A DNA stretch of 64,000 nt from Simplicispira sp017987055 (lineage in GTDB: Bacteria; Pseudomonadota; Gammaproteobacteria; Burkholderiales; Burkholderiaceae_C). Positions 15,506-24,413 of the stretch are shown here, one piece after another (the first letter of the stretch is position 1; the number at the start of each line of letters is the position of its first letter). The notes under the pieces were generated by a model. The model was not told where the DNA came from. It searched no databases and was given only the letters and a program-made list of their open reading frames with translations. A program made the translations under genes and the position numbers. The stretch lies in the NCBI GenBank assembly GCA_947624595.1, contig CANQLC010000015.1:1-64000 (forward strand), written 5' to 3'.

Positions 15506-16849
15506 TTACACAACACCTTGCGCCAGCATGGCGTCAGCCACCTTCACAAAGCCTGCGACGTTTGCGCCGTTGATATAGCTGACGCTACCATCGGCGCGGC
15601 GGCCATATTGCAAGCAAGCGGCGTGAATGCCTTGCATGATCATCAATAAGCGCGCATCCACTTCTTCTGCCGTCCACGACAGACGCATGGCGTTTTGGCT
15701 CATCTCCAGCCCCGAGGTTGCCACGCCACCAGCGTTGCTGGCCTTGCCCGGTGCGTACAACACACCAGCGGCTTCAAACAGTTTTGCCGCTTCGTTGGTG
15801 CAAGGCATGTTGGCACCTTCGGCTACGCAGATCACGCCGTTTTTGATCAGCACGGTCGCATCGTGCTCGTCCAGCTCGTTTTGCGTCGCGCAGGGCAGGG
15901 CGACATCGACCTTGATATGCCACGGACGCACACCGGCTTCAAAACGCGTGCCGGTGCGCTGGGCATAGTCGCTGACGCGGCCATATAAGTCATTTTTCAC
16001 TTCCATCAGGATGGCGAGTTTTTCTCGGGTGAAGCCGTCTTCGTCAATCACCGTGCCGCTCGAATCGGACACTGTCACCACTTTGGCACCCATTGCCATC
16101 GCTTTTTCAATGGCGTACTGCGCCACGTTGCCTGCGCCCGAGACTGAAACGCGCAGGCCGTCAAAGCTGCGACCCTGTTGCTTGAGCATTTCCTGCGCAA
16201 AGTAGACCGTGCCGTAGCCGGTGGCTTCAGGGCGAATCAGCGAGCCGCCATACGACAAGCCTTTGCCGGTAAAGACGCAGTCAGCGCGGTTGCTGAGTTT
16301 TTTGTACATACCAGCGATAAAGCCAATCTCGCGGCCGCCGACGCCGATGTCGCCGGCGGGAACGTCGGTGTCTGCACCGATATGGCGGAACAGTTCTGAG
16401 GTAAAGGCTTGGCAAAAACGCATCACTTCGCCTTGGCTCTTGCCTTTGGGGTCAAAGTCTGAGCCGCCTTTGCCGCCGCCCATCGGCAGCGTAGTCAGGG
16501 CGTTTTTGAAGGTTTGCTCAAACGCCAAGAATTTCAGTACCGACAGCGTGACCGACGGGTGAAAGCGCAGGCCGCCTTTGTACGGGCCAATGGCCATGCT
16601 GTGCTGAATGCGGTAGCCGCGGTTGACCTGCACCGTGCCGTGGTCATCAGTCCAGCAGACGCGGAACATGACGATGCGCTCGGGCTCGACCAAGCGGTCA
16701 AGCAGGCCGTGCTCGGCGTAGCGCGGGTTTTTTTCAATGAAGGGCCACAGGCTTTCCATAACCTCGGTCACGGCTTGCAGAAACTCGGGTTGACCGGGGT
16801 TGCGCTGGGCAACTTGTTCAAGGAATTGGTCTACGGACGCGTACTTCAT
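15506..16849 (-). CDS. gdhA: NADP-dependent glutamate dehydrogenase
   Basis: A 447-residue cytoplasmic hexameric enzyme that interconverts 2-oxoglutarate plus ammonia and glutamate. The sequence shows the family N-terminus, the substrate motif PYKGGLRFHPSV, catalytic lysine region LPMGGGKGGSDFDP (about 122-135), PAGDIGVGGREIGF and a Rossmann cofactor region with SGAGNVAQYA. The length is standard for the small hexameric GDH class (E. coli GdhA 447). It stands alone between a chemoreceptor and mutL, with its own terminator downstream; the roughly 105 bp upstream should hold its promoter. Confidence 0.97.
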   Translation of the reverse strand: MKYASVDQFLEQVAQRNPGQPEFLQAVTEVMESLWPFIEKNPRYAEHGLLDRLVEPERIVMFRVCWTDDHGTVQVNRGYRIQHSMAIGPYKGGLRFHPSVTLSVLKFLAFEQTFKNALTTLPMGGGKGGSDFDPKGKSQGEVMRFCQAFTSELFRHIGADTDVPAGDIGVGGREIGFIAGMYKKLSNRADCVFTGKGLSYGGSLIRPEATGYGTVYFAQEMLKQQGRSFDGLRVSVSGAGNVAQYAIEKAMAMGAKVVTVSDSSGTVIDEDGFTREKLAILMEVKNDLYGRVSDYAQRTGTRFEAGVRPWHIKVDVALPCATQNELDEHDATVLIKNGVICVAEGANMPCTNEAAKLFEAAGVLYAPGKASNAGGVATSGLEMSQNAMRLSWTAEEVDARLLMIMQGIHAACLQYGRRADGSVSYINGANVAGFVKVADAMLAQGVV

Positions 16850-16954
16850 GGCTCAGGACTTTCTTGAAAAAAACAGGTTAATGCGGCACTGCACAACGTG
16901 ATTATGCCGAAAAAACATGCTTCCATGCATTTTTTGATGGAGTTAATGAAAAAT

Positions 16955-18823
16955 TTAACGTCCGCGCAAAAAAAGCGTGTCCAGCTCACGCAGCGCTAGC
17001 TGGCGCCACGTTGGGCGACCGTGGTTGCATTGGTCACAGCGCTCGGTGACTTCCATCTGGCGCAGCAGGGCGTTCATTTCAGGCAGCGTCAGGCTGCGGT
17101 TGGCGCGCACTGCGCCGTGGCAGGCCATGGTGGCGAGAATTTCGTTGCGCGCGCGTTGCACCACGGTGCTGGCGTCGTGCGCGCTCAGTTCCGCCAGCAC
17201 ACTGCGCGCCAGCTCGACCGCATTGCCCTGCGCCAGCGTGGTCGGCACGGCGCGCACCGCCAGCGTCTTGGGCGAGAACGGCACCACTTCCAGCCCCAGC
17301 TGCGCCAGTGTCTCGTGGCAGGCCTCGGCGCAGGCGACTTCCTCCAAGGTGGCGGCAAAGGTGGCGGGGATGAGCAGCGGCTGGCTGGCAATGCGCGCGG
17401 TGCTATCGACTTGGGATTTAAGTCGCTCGTAAACGATGCGCTCATGCGCGGCGTGCATATCCACCAGGACTAAGCCTTGCGCGTTCTCGGCCAAGATGTA
17501 AACGCCGTGCAGCTGCGCCAGTGCCCGCCCTAGCGGCCAAGTCGGGGCGTCTGGTTCTGGCGGCGCGGCTGCTGGCGCTGTTGGCCGGCTGGACGCATCA
17601 ACGCGCAACGGCACCGGTTGACCCCACAGCGCGCTTAAATCACTGACGCGGTGGCCAGTTCGCTCGTCAGGGTCTTTAAATTTATCAAAATTGATAGCTG
17701 CTTGCGCAGGTATTGATTGGGCTAGAGGCTGATTTGATGCATATTCTGTGGGCGGGGCTTCAGCAGTGGCCACCACTGCCAAGGCTGCAGCGCGTGGCGG
17801 CGCCAGTGCATCTTCCAGTGCATGGCGCACGGCTTGGTGTACTTCGCGGCTGTCGCGAAAGCGCACTTCGATTTTGGTCGGGTGTACGTTGACATCGACC
17901 CGCGCCGGGTCGATGGCGATGTGCAGCGCATACACCGGCTGGCGCTGACCGTGCAGCACGTCTTCATACGCACTGCGGGCGGCGTGGCTCAGCACCTTGT
18001 CGCGCACAAAGCGGCCGTTGACATAACTGTATTGCTGATCCGCCCGCGAGCGCGCCGCGTCAGGCAGACCAGCACGGCCAGTGACGGTGACGCGCCCGTT
18101 GCTGTACTGCACCGGCACGGACTGCGCGACAAAGCTCTCGCCCAGCACATCGGCCAAGCGCCGCGCTAGGGCGTCAGGCAAATCACCGCCATCAGCCAAC
18201 GTAGCGCGCCACTGCTCGAGCAGCTTGCCGTCGTGCCAGATGGCAAAGCCGACGTCGGGGCGCGCTAAGGCGTGGCGGCGCACCGCTTCGATACAGTGCG
18301 CCAGCTCGGTGGCGTCGGTTTTTAAGAATTTGCGCCGCGCTGGGGTGGAGAAAAACAGCTCTTTCACTTCGACTGTGGTGCCGGTGCTGCGTGCGACCGG
18401 GCGCAGCTCGCCGCTGCGGGCATCGAGCAAAAAGGCGTTGGCTTGCTCGGCGGGGCGCGACAGCAGCGCCATCTCGGACACCGAAGCAATGGCGGCCAGC
18501 GCCTCGCCGCGAAAACCCATCGTGGCCACGGTTTCTAAGTCGTGCAGATTGGTGATTTTGCTGGTGGCGTGGCGGCGCAGGGCGATTGCCAGCTCGGCTT
18601 GGGCGATGCCGCTGCCGTCGTCTTCGACGGCAATCAAGCGCACACCGCCCGCCGACAGACGCACGGTGACTTGGCGCGCGCCGGCATCCAGCGCGTTATC
18701 GACCAGCTCGCGCACCACCGAGGCGGGGCGTTCGACCACTTCGCCAGCGGCAATTTGGCTGATCAGTTCGTCGGGCAGGTCACGGATGGGGCGGCGTGTG
18801 GGAGTTGAAATAGAGATATTCAC
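16955..18823 (-). CDS. mutL: DNA mismatch repair protein MutL (endonuclease type)
   Basis: A 622-residue protein that couples MutS mismatch recognition to strand incision. The N-terminal GHKL ATPase shows ELVDNALDAGA and GFRGEALAAI. The C-terminal dimer domain has DMHAAHERIVYE (the DxHA-x2-E-x4-E metal-dependent endonuclease motif), ACHGAVRAN and CNHGRPT, so this MutL should nick DNA itself, unlike the E. coli protein. A repeat copy encodes about residues 359-382 in the linker. The start is most likely GTG 18823, giving NISISTPTRRPIRDLPDEL; an ATG at 18943 is rejected because it lies inside the preceding lipoprotein gene and beyond its terminator. No clear ribosome site precedes the GTG. Confidence 0.93.
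   Translation of the reverse strand: MNISISTPTRRPIRDLPDELISQIAAGEVVERPASVVRELVDNALDAGARQVTVRLSAGGVRLIAVEDDGSGIAQAELAIALRRHATSKITNLHDLETVATMGFRGEALAAIASVSEMALLSRPAEQANAFLLDARSGELRPVARSTGTTVEVKELFFSTPARRKFLKTDATELAHCIEAVRRHALARPDVGFAIWHDGKLLEQWRATLADGGDLPDALARRLADVLGESFVAQSVPVQYSNGRVTVTGRAGLPDAARSRADQQYSYVNGRFVRDKVLSHAARSAYEDVLHGQRQPVYALHIAIDPARVDVNVHPTKIEVRFRDSREVHQAVRHALEDALAPPRAAALAVVATAEAPPTEYASNQPLAQSIPAQAAINFDKFKDPDERTGHRVSDLSALWGQPVPLRVDASSRPTAPAAAPPEPDAPTWPLGRALAQLHGVYILAENAQGLVLVDMHAAHERIVYERLKSQVDSTARIASQPLLIPATFAATLEEVACAEACHETLAQLGLEVVPFSPKTLAVRAVPTTLAQGNAVELARSVLAELSAHDASTVVQRARNEILATMACHGAVRANRSLTLPEMNALLRQMEVTERCDQCNHGRPTWRQLALRELDTLFLRGR
17676..17745 (-). repeat. Repeat copy inside mutL linker
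   Basis: Contains TGATAGCTGCTTGCGC followed by GGGCTAGAGGCTG, the reversed repeat arms, in an AT-rich patch of an otherwise GC-rich gene. It is translated in frame as QPLAQSIPAQAAINFDKF. Confidence 0.75.
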
Positions 18824-18847
18824 TGAGATGATTTTAGGTAAGGCATG

Positions 18848-18872
18848 AAAAAGGCTGCCCGCAGGCAGCCTT
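18848..18872 (-). terminator. Terminator of the glycine-zipper lipoprotein gene
   Basis: AAGGCTGCC (18851-18859) pairs perfectly with GGCAGCCTT (18864-18872) over a four-base loop; on the minus strand a T run follows. It separates the lipoprotein gene from mutL. Confidence 0.85.
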
Positions 18873-18896
18873 GGTATCTCAGCGCTATTGCCTACT

Positions 18897-19130
18897 TCAG
18901 CGGCGATTGTTTCGGTCGCTTTTTTTGCCGACCTCGTTGCCAATCAACGCGCCAGCGGCTGCGCCGCCGATGGTGCCCAGCGTTGAGCCAAACACCGCAT
19001 CGCCGACTACGCCGCCGGCGACTGCGCCGACACCAGTACCAATTTGCGCGTTGCTGGGGTTGCTGGCGCAGCCGCCCAGCGCGAGGATGGCAGTCAGTAC
19101 GCAGGTGGCGCTAAAAATAGAATGTTTCAT
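18897..19130 (-). CDS. Small glycine-zipper lipoprotein
   Basis: A 77-residue predicted outer-membrane lipoprotein. It has a signal peptide ending in the lipobox LALGGC (Cys near residue 21), then a glycine-zipper stretch GTGVGAVAGGVVGD...GTIGGAAAGALIGNEVG typical of SlyB/OmpA-linker-like small proteins, and a basic tail. Its function is not known; such proteins are tied to envelope stress and membrane integrity. It is monocistronic, with a perfect terminator 25 bp downstream and the divergent dedA gene upstream. Confidence 0.82.
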   Translation of the reverse strand: MKHSIFSATCVLTAILALGGCASNPSNAQIGTGVGAVAGGVVGDAVFGSTLGTIGGAAAGALIGNEVGKKSDRNNRR

Positions 19131-19287
19131 GGGGTTTCTCCTTGTGGCCGTGACCAGTAATTTGTCATGGTAAAGCCGTGGCCACGCTAGCGCTGTCGGA
19201 CAAAGGCTTGTTTAGCGCATTACATTACCAGCCCCATACCACGCAGCAATGTATGCAGTGCGCGGGCGGCTTTAGAAGGACTGTGTC

Positions 19288-19947
19288 TTGGAAATCATCG
19301 AATTTTTGATCGACTTCATCTTGCATGTTGATAAGCACCTAGAAGCGTTCGTCATCGCCTACGGGCCGTGGGTGTATGCGCTGCTGTTTGCTATCGTGTT
19401 CATCGAAACCGGTTTGGTGGTGATGCCGTTTTTGCCGGGCGATTCGCTGTTGTTCATCGTCGGTGCGCTGTGCGGTGCTGGGCTGATGAATTTTCCGCTG
19501 GCTGTCGGCGTGCTGTTGGTGGCGGCCGTGCTGGGCGACCAGTGCAACTACACCATTGGCCGCTACTTTGGTCCCAAGGTGTTTCAGTGGGAAAACTCGC
19601 GCTGGTTTAACCGGCGCGCTTTTGACCAAGCCCACACGTTTTATGAGCGCTATGGTGGCATCACCATCGTCATTGCGCGCTTTATGCCGTTTATCCGCAC
19701 TTTTGCGCCGTTTGTGGCGGGTGTGGCTGCTATGGGGCGCGGCAAGTTCACGGCGTTCAACATCGGTGGGGCTATTTTGTGGGTAGTGGGGATTTGCACC
19801 GCAGGCTACTTTTTTGGCAACTTGCCGTGGGTCAAGCAGCACTTGGACAAAATCATTTGGGCACTGATTTTGATTCCTGGCCTGATGGCTATTTTTGGCG
19901 CTTGGCGTGCTAGCAAGGCCGACAAAATCGTGCCCAGCGCCGTCTGA
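19288..19947 (+). CDS. DedA-family inner-membrane protein
   Basis: A 219-residue protein with about four to five membrane segments, of the DedA/VTT family (YqjA/YghB-like) now linked to lipid scrambling/flipping and proton-dependent membrane homeostasis. Visible motifs include FIETGLVVMPFLPGDSLLF, the F-x-R-x-(ME)-P-x(R)-x-F-type stretch ARFMPFIRTFAPFVAGVAAM and a C-terminal GAW-R-x-K tail. It uses a TTG start at 19288, set by AGAAGGA eight bases upstream; no ATG occurs in the right place. It converges on amiC. Confidence 0.9.
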   Translation: MEIIEFLIDFILHVDKHLEAFVIAYGPWVYALLFAIVFIETGLVVMPFLPGDSLLFIVGALCGAGLMNFPLAVGVLLVAAVLGDQCNYTIGRYFGPKVFQWENSRWFNRRAFDQAHTFYERYGGITIVIARFMPFIRTFAPFVAGVAAMGRGKFTAFNIGGAILWVVGICTAGYFFGNLPWVKQHLDKIIWALILIPGLMAIFGAWRASKADKIVPSAV

Positions 19948-19971
19948 GCGCTCAAGCCCGAACAAGCCGAT

Positions 19972-21435
19972 TTACACCGAGCGGCTGCGCGCCAGCGGTG
20001 GGTTTTTGGCAAAGTAGCGCGTGATGCCGCGCATCAGCGCATCGGCCAGTTTTTCTTGGTAGGCGCTGCTGCGTAGCTTGGCTTCTTCATCGGGGTTGCT
20101 GATGAAAGCGGTTTCGACCAAGACGCTGGGAATATCGGGCGCTTTGAGTACGGCAAAACCGGCCTGCTCGACGCGCGGCTTGTGCAGTTTGGCCATGCTG
20201 CCAATTTCGCCCAGCAGCACGCTGCCCAGCTTCAGACTGTCGTTGATTTGCGCGGTAGTGCTCATGTCCAGCAGGGCGCGTTGCACATGCTGGTCTTTAG
20301 CGCGCACGTTCAGGCCGCCGATCAAGTCGGCTTGGTTTTCTTTATTGGCCAGCCAGCGCGCCGCGCTGCTCGATGCCCCACCTTGGCTGAGCGCAAATAC
20401 GCTGGCACCGTGGGCGGCGGGCGTGGTGAAGGCGTCGGCGTGGATGCTGACAAACAAGTCGGCTTGCACGCGCTGGGCTTTTTGTACCCGCGTACCCAGT
20501 GGCACAAAGTAGTCGCCATCGCGCGTCAGGTAGGCACGCATCGGGTTGCCGCCGATGCTGGTGGCGTTGATGCGGGCGCGCAGCAGGTGGGCAATTTTCA
20601 GTACCACGTCTTTCTCGCGCGTGCCGTTGGGGCCGATGGCGCCTGGGTCTTCGCCGCCGTGGCCGGGGTCCAGCGCAATGATGATCAGGCGGTCGGTGCG
20701 CCGCGCTGGGGCAGCCGGTGGCGGCGGTGGCGTCGGCGGTGCGGGCGCGGCAGCGACAACGGTGGGCGCTGGCACAGCCGGGGCGGGTGCTGCAGTTGCT
20801 GGGCTGGTGTGCTGGGCGATCAGCGCCTCCAGTGGGTCAGGCGCGTGGGCTACAGCGGGGGGAGGGGGCGCTGCTGGTGCGGATACCGCCGCTGCGGTGG
20901 GCGTGGCGTGAGTTGTTGGCTTGGCGGGCACAGTTTTGTCTTGCAGCCGTTCGGCGATCAGCACTTCCAGCGGGTCAATCGCTTGCGCCGGGTACAAATC
21001 CACCACCAAGCGATGCTGATAGGCGGCAATTGGCGGCAAGGTAAATACCTGTGGCAGTGCGGGCTGCTTCAGGTCGATCACTAAGCGCACCACACCAGGC
21101 GCGTTTTGGCCAACACGGATGCCGGCGATGTTCGGATCGTCGTGGTGGACTTTGGCTAGCAGATCGCGCAGGGTGGGGTTGAGGTCTATGCCCTCAATGT
21201 CCACCGCCAAGCGCGGCGGCGTTGATAAGAAAAATTGCCGCGCATTCAGCGCACCGTTGGATTCAATGGTGACGCGTGTGTATTCAGGCGCCGGCCAAAT
21301 GCGCACTGCCAAGATGGTCGCGCCGTGCGCAATGTGCTGGCGCCCCAGCAGCAACACCAAACTGCCCGCTTGCAGCAGGCTGCGGCGCGAGGTGAGGGGT
21401 GGATGGTGCGGATGGCGGGGCGGGACAGGGTTCAT
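19972..21435 (-). CDS. amiC: N-acetylmuramoyl-L-alanine amidase AmiC-like (Tat-exported)
   Basis: A 487-residue periplasmic zinc amidase that cleaves septal peptidoglycan during cell separation. The N-terminus carries a twin-arginine signal (TSRRSLLQAGSLVLLLG). An AMIN domain follows (about 45-150: RIWPAPEYTRVTIES and DIEGIDLN), then a long Pro/Ala linker (about 180-265) and an Amidase_3 domain with ALDPGHGGEDPGAIG (zinc His), REKDVVLKIA (zinc Glu), SIHADAF (zinc His) and ETAFISNPDEE (catalytic Glu). The start ATG overlaps the tsaE stop by 4 bp (ATGA), so the two are translationally coupled. Activation by EnvC/NlpD-type proteins is expected from the family. Confidence 0.93.
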   Translation of the reverse strand: MNPVPPRHPHHPPLTSRRSLLQAGSLVLLLGRQHIAHGATILAVRIWPAPEYTRVTIESNGALNARQFFLSTPPRLAVDIEGIDLNPTLRDLLAKVHHDDPNIAGIRVGQNAPGVVRLVIDLKQPALPQVFTLPPIAAYQHRLVVDLYPAQAIDPLEVLIAERLQDKTVPAKPTTHATPTAAAVSAPAAPPPPAVAHAPDPLEALIAQHTSPATAAPAPAVPAPTVVAAAPAPPTPPPPPAAPARRTDRLIIIALDPGHGGEDPGAIGPNGTREKDVVLKIAHLLRARINATSIGGNPMRAYLTRDGDYFVPLGTRVQKAQRVQADLFVSIHADAFTTPAAHGASVFALSQGGASSSAARWLANKENQADLIGGLNVRAKDQHVQRALLDMSTTAQINDSLKLGSVLLGEIGSMAKLHKPRVEQAGFAVLKAPDIPSVLVETAFISNPDEEAKLRSSAYQEKLADALMRGITRYFAKNPPLARSRSV

Positions 21436-21938
21436 GCTGGCAAATTTTCTAGCAAACGGTGGCCTTGGGCAGTGTGGGCTTGTAAGGTCACGCGGCGCAC
21501 CGTCTCGTCCAGTGCTTCGATATCGATAGCGATATCTGCCGGAGGAAGCAGCGCTGCGGCTTTGTCTGGCCATTCTGCCAGCTTGAGTCCCGTACTGGCG
21601 AAGATGTCCCGAAAGCCGGCATCCTCCCACTCGCGCGGATCGCTGAAGCGGTAAAAATCAAAATGCCAAATCGCCAAGCTTGGCGCTTGGTGCGGCTCGA
21701 CCACCGCGTAAGTCGGGCTTTTGATGCGCCCTTTGACGCCCAGCGCGCCCAGCAGGTGGCGCACCAGTGTGGTTTTGCCCGCACCCAGCTCGCCGTGCAG
21801 GGTGATGAAGGCGTTGGCCAGCAGCGGCTGCGCGGCCAGTTGCGCCGCGAAGGCGGCAGTGTCGTCCTCACTGTGCCAAATGTATTGGTGCGCAGTTTCT
21901 ACAATCGGGCGATGGTCGTCAGCAGCAGTCACAGTCAA
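21432..21938 (-). CDS. tsaE: tRNA t6A biosynthesis ATPase TsaE
   Basis: A 168-residue P-loop protein that works with TsaB/TsaD to make threonylcarbamoyl-adenosine at A37 of ANN-decoding tRNAs. GELGAGKTTLVRHLLGALG (Walker A near 49-57), SPTYAVVEPH and FDFYRFSDPREWEDAG are diagnostic. No ATG fits; TTG 21938 with GAGGAA just upstream is the best start, GTG 21932 the alternative. Either start makes the 5' end overlap that of the divergent queG gene by about 21-27 bp. It is followed by amiC with a 4-bp overlap, a gene order common in proteobacteria. Confidence 0.92.
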   Translation of the reverse strand: MTVTAADDHRPIVETAHQYIWHSEDDTAAFAAQLAAQPLLANAFITLHGELGAGKTTLVRHLLGALGVKGRIKSPTYAVVEPHQAPSLAIWHFDFYRFSDPREWEDAGFRDIFASTGLKLAEWPDKAAALLPPADIAIDIEALDETVRRVTLQAHTAQGHRLLENLPA

Positions 21939-23027
21939 TGGGTTCCTCAGATTCAGCAATGGGCACGGGATTTGGGATTTTCTCAAATCGGTATCGCCGG
22001 GGTCGATTTGTCCAGTGCCGAGCCCGGATTGATGCAGTGGCTGGCGCAAGGGTTCCACGGCGAGATGCATTACATGGCTGCGCATGGCCTCAAACGCGCC
22101 CGCCCGGCCGAGTTGGTGCCCGGTACCGTCAGTGTGATTACCGCCCGCATGAATTATTTACCGCGCAATACGCTGGATGTCTCAGGAGGCTGGCAGGCGC
22201 TGGAGTTTGCGCGCCTGGCCGATCCGGCGCAGGGCGTGGTCTCGGTCTATGCCCGAGGGCGCGATTATCACAAAGTACTGCGCGCGCGTCTGCAAAAGCT
22301 CAGTGACCGGATTGCGCAGGCGCTCGGGCCGCTAGGCCACCGGGTGTTTACTGACTCCGCCCCGGTGCTCGAAGCCGAGTTGGCCGCGCGCAGCGGCCAA
22401 GGCTGGCGCGGCAAACATACGTTGGTGCTCAGCCGCGACGCCGGCTCGATGTTCTTTTTGGGCGAGATTTATATCGACATCGCCCTGCCCCACAGCAAGC
22501 CGCTCAGCGCCCACTGCGGCCAGTGCCGCGCTTGCATCGATGTGTGCCCAACGCAAGCCATCCTTGCACCACACCGGCTGGATGCGCGCCGTTGCATCTC
22601 TTATCTGACGATTGAGCACGCTGGGCCGATTCCGCTCGAATTGCGCCCGCTTTTGGGAAACCGCATCTATGGCTGTGACGATTGCCAGCTGATTTGCCCC
22701 TGGAACAAATACGCACAAGTCAGCAGCTTGCCCGACTTTGATGCCCGCGCGGGTTTGAGCGCTCAGCAGTTGGTGCATTTGTTTGCGTGGGATGAGGCGA
22801 CGTTTTTGCGCCAAACTGAAGGTGGCCCGATTCGCCGCATTGGCCACGAGCGCTGGCTGCGCAACATTGCCGTGGCGCTGGGCAATGGGCTGGCGCTGAG
22901 TGGTGATGCAGTGGTGCGTGCCGCTTTACGTGCCGCGCTACACACCCGCGCCGCGCACGACAGCGCACTGGTGCGCGAGCATGTGGCGTGGGCGTTAGCG
23001 CAAAATAACAGTCAAATCGGCCTCTAG
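21912..23027 (+). CDS. queG: Epoxyqueuosine reductase QueG
   Basis: A 371-residue cobalamin- and iron-sulfur-dependent enzyme that catalyses the last step of queuosine synthesis in tRNA. It shows GFSQIGI and FHGEMHYMAAHGLKRARP at the N-terminus, VISVRMNYLP-like VITARMNYLP, and two [4Fe-4S] motifs: CGQCRACIDVCP (Cys202, 205, 208, 212) and CDDCQLICPWNK (Cys255, 258, 262). HEAT-like C-terminal region ends near LAQNNSQIGL. The ATG at 21912 matches the family N-terminus; a TACAAT box ends seven bases upstream, so the transcript may be leaderless. Its 5' end overlaps tsaE on the other strand. Confidence 0.94.
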   Translation: MVVSSSHSQWVPQIQQWARDLGFSQIGIAGVDLSSAEPGLMQWLAQGFHGEMHYMAAHGLKRARPAELVPGTVSVITARMNYLPRNTLDVSGGWQALEFARLADPAQGVVSVYARGRDYHKVLRARLQKLSDRIAQALGPLGHRVFTDSAPVLEAELAARSGQGWRGKHTLVLSRDAGSMFFLGEIYIDIALPHSKPLSAHCGQCRACIDVCPTQAILAPHRLDARRCISYLTIEHAGPIPLELRPLLGNRIYGCDDCQLICPWNKYAQVSSLPDFDARAGLSAQQLVHLFAWDEATFLRQTEGGPIRRIGHERWLRNIAVALGNGLALSGDAVVRAALRAALHTRAAHDSALVREHVAWALAQNNSQIGL

Positions 23028-23068
23028 CCCTTTAAATATGTGCGCTAGTAGCTATCAATTTTAAAAAG
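23022..23068 (+). repeat. Intergenic repeat copy after queG
   Basis: GCCTCTAGCCCTTTAAATAT followed by GTGCGCTAGTAGCTATCAA: a close-to-consensus copy that begins within the last codons of queG and fills the space to the convergent HDOD gene. Confidence 0.85.
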
Positions 23069-23076
23069 TAGATTGT

Positions 23077-24366
23077 TCAGGCTTGATCGAGGTGATCCGC
23101 CCACGCCAACGCTTCCATGTGCGCCATGTTGACTTGGCGGCTGCTCAGGTTCAGGGCATCGACGTGGTGGGCAAACAGCGTGTCGTCGCCGCTCTCGCAG
23201 GCCTTGGTCAGCGCCAAGAAGGGGGCAAATACGCCTCGGTTGTGTAAGAGCGCGTCCAGCACCGGCTCGGGCAGGGCGAGCGAGTCCAGCGCCTCTTCCA
23301 TCGGAATGCCCAGCATGGTGTCGAGCATGGAGAACACGCCGACGACAAAGGCGTTATCGCATTCCTCGGGCCGCAGCAGCTCGGCGGCCAGCAGCTCCAT
23401 CAAGCGCCCGCGCACCACGGCCATGGTGCCAATGGCCGGCGCAGCGTTGTCCGCGCGTGAGGTGGTCAGCAGCAAAGCGGCCCAGCGAAACAGCTTTTTG
23501 AAACCCAAAATCATCACCGCGTGGCGAAACGAGGTAATCTCGCACGACAGGCCAAAGCCCGAGGAGTTGATAAAGCGCAGCAGGTTGAACGACAGCGTTG
23601 GGTCTTTTTTCAGCAGCGCTTCGATTTCTGTGGTCTCGGCTTGGTTGCGCACCAAGTTGATGAGCTGAATGATGGTGGCGTGCGAGGGGCGCAGCGTTTG
23701 TGTCTTGACCAGCGCTGGCTGGGAGAACCAGTAGCCCTGAAACAGCTTGACCTCTAACTGAGCCATCAGCGCGTGTTGCTCGGGGGTTTCGACTTTTTCG
23801 GCAACGATTTGGGCGCGGGTGTAAGTGCGGGCAAATTTGACCAAGTCTTTGGCCTGTTCGGGCGCAAAGGCCGTCATGTCCAGCTTGATAAACGCCGTCA
23901 GTGCTAGCCAAGGGGCATAAATGGGGCGCAGTGCCTCTTGGTTCAGTGCAATGCGAAAGCCGCGCTTGTTCAGTGCCAACAGCGGTTGTAAGTGGTATTC
24001 GATGTCGTCGGCGCTGGGATCGGGGTCGTCCAATGCGGGTACTTCCAGCACCACTTTGTCGGGGTGTACCAGCTCTAGGTGGCCGCCGCGCAAGCTGTCG
24101 CGGGTGCAGTTGATGAACACCAGCTTTTTGCTGCCTACTGCCTTAACGCCCGCCGATGACAGCGCATTGAACAGCAGCGCTGCATCGGTGGTGGCCGTGT
24201 GCTCTTTGGCGGTGGTGGAGCGGTCAAACAGCTCGTAACCAAATACCGCCCGGTTAGCATCGACGATGGCTTGGCGGGCAATCACGGCCACGTTGCTGGC
24301 TTTGAAGGCTTCGGCAGAAGCGGTGGTGGGGGCGTTGGGGGCGGGATGGGCAGTGGTGTGGGGCAT
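23077..24366 (-). CDS. Degenerate EAL + HDOD signalling protein (copy 1)
   Basis: A 429-residue protein of the YuxH type. The N-terminal part (about 25-220) resembles an EAL domain but has GYELFDR where active enzymes have ExLxR and lacks the DDFGTG/DDFG metal motif (here IALNQEA), so c-di-GMP hydrolysis is unlikely. The C-terminal part (about 225-420) is an HDOD domain (INSSGFGL, SFRHAVMILGFKKLFRWAALLL), a non-catalytic HD relative found in signalling and stress proteins. It is followed by no gene on the same strand and is preceded by a closely similar paralogue 47 bp upstream, indicating tandem duplication. Role unknown; c-di-GMP binding or scaffold function is possible. Confidence 0.85.
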   Translation of the reverse strand: MPHTTAHPAPNAPTTASAEAFKASNVAVIARQAIVDANRAVFGYELFDRSTTAKEHTATTDAALLFNALSSAGVKAVGSKKLVFINCTRDSLRGGHLELVHPDKVVLEVPALDDPDPSADDIEYHLQPLLALNKRGFRIALNQEALRPIYAPWLALTAFIKLDMTAFAPEQAKDLVKFARTYTRAQIVAEKVETPEQHALMAQLEVKLFQGYWFSQPALVKTQTLRPSHATIIQLINLVRNQAETTEIEALLKKDPTLSFNLLRFINSSGFGLSCEITSFRHAVMILGFKKLFRWAALLLTTSRADNAAPAIGTMAVVRGRLMELLAAELLRPEECDNAFVVGVFSMLDTMLGIPMEEALDSLALPEPVLDALLHNRGVFAPFLALTKACESGDDTLFAHHVDALNLSSRQVNMAHMEALAWADHLDQA

Positions 24367-24413
24367 GAGAGGAAAATAAGGTGGATTTTAAATTTTAGAA
24401 GGTGTAGAGCAGT

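Noticed and set aside
18824..18943. Upstream ATG start for mutL at 18943
   Set aside because: It lies inside the glycine-zipper lipoprotein gene and beyond a perfect terminator; the added residues have no MutL similarity.
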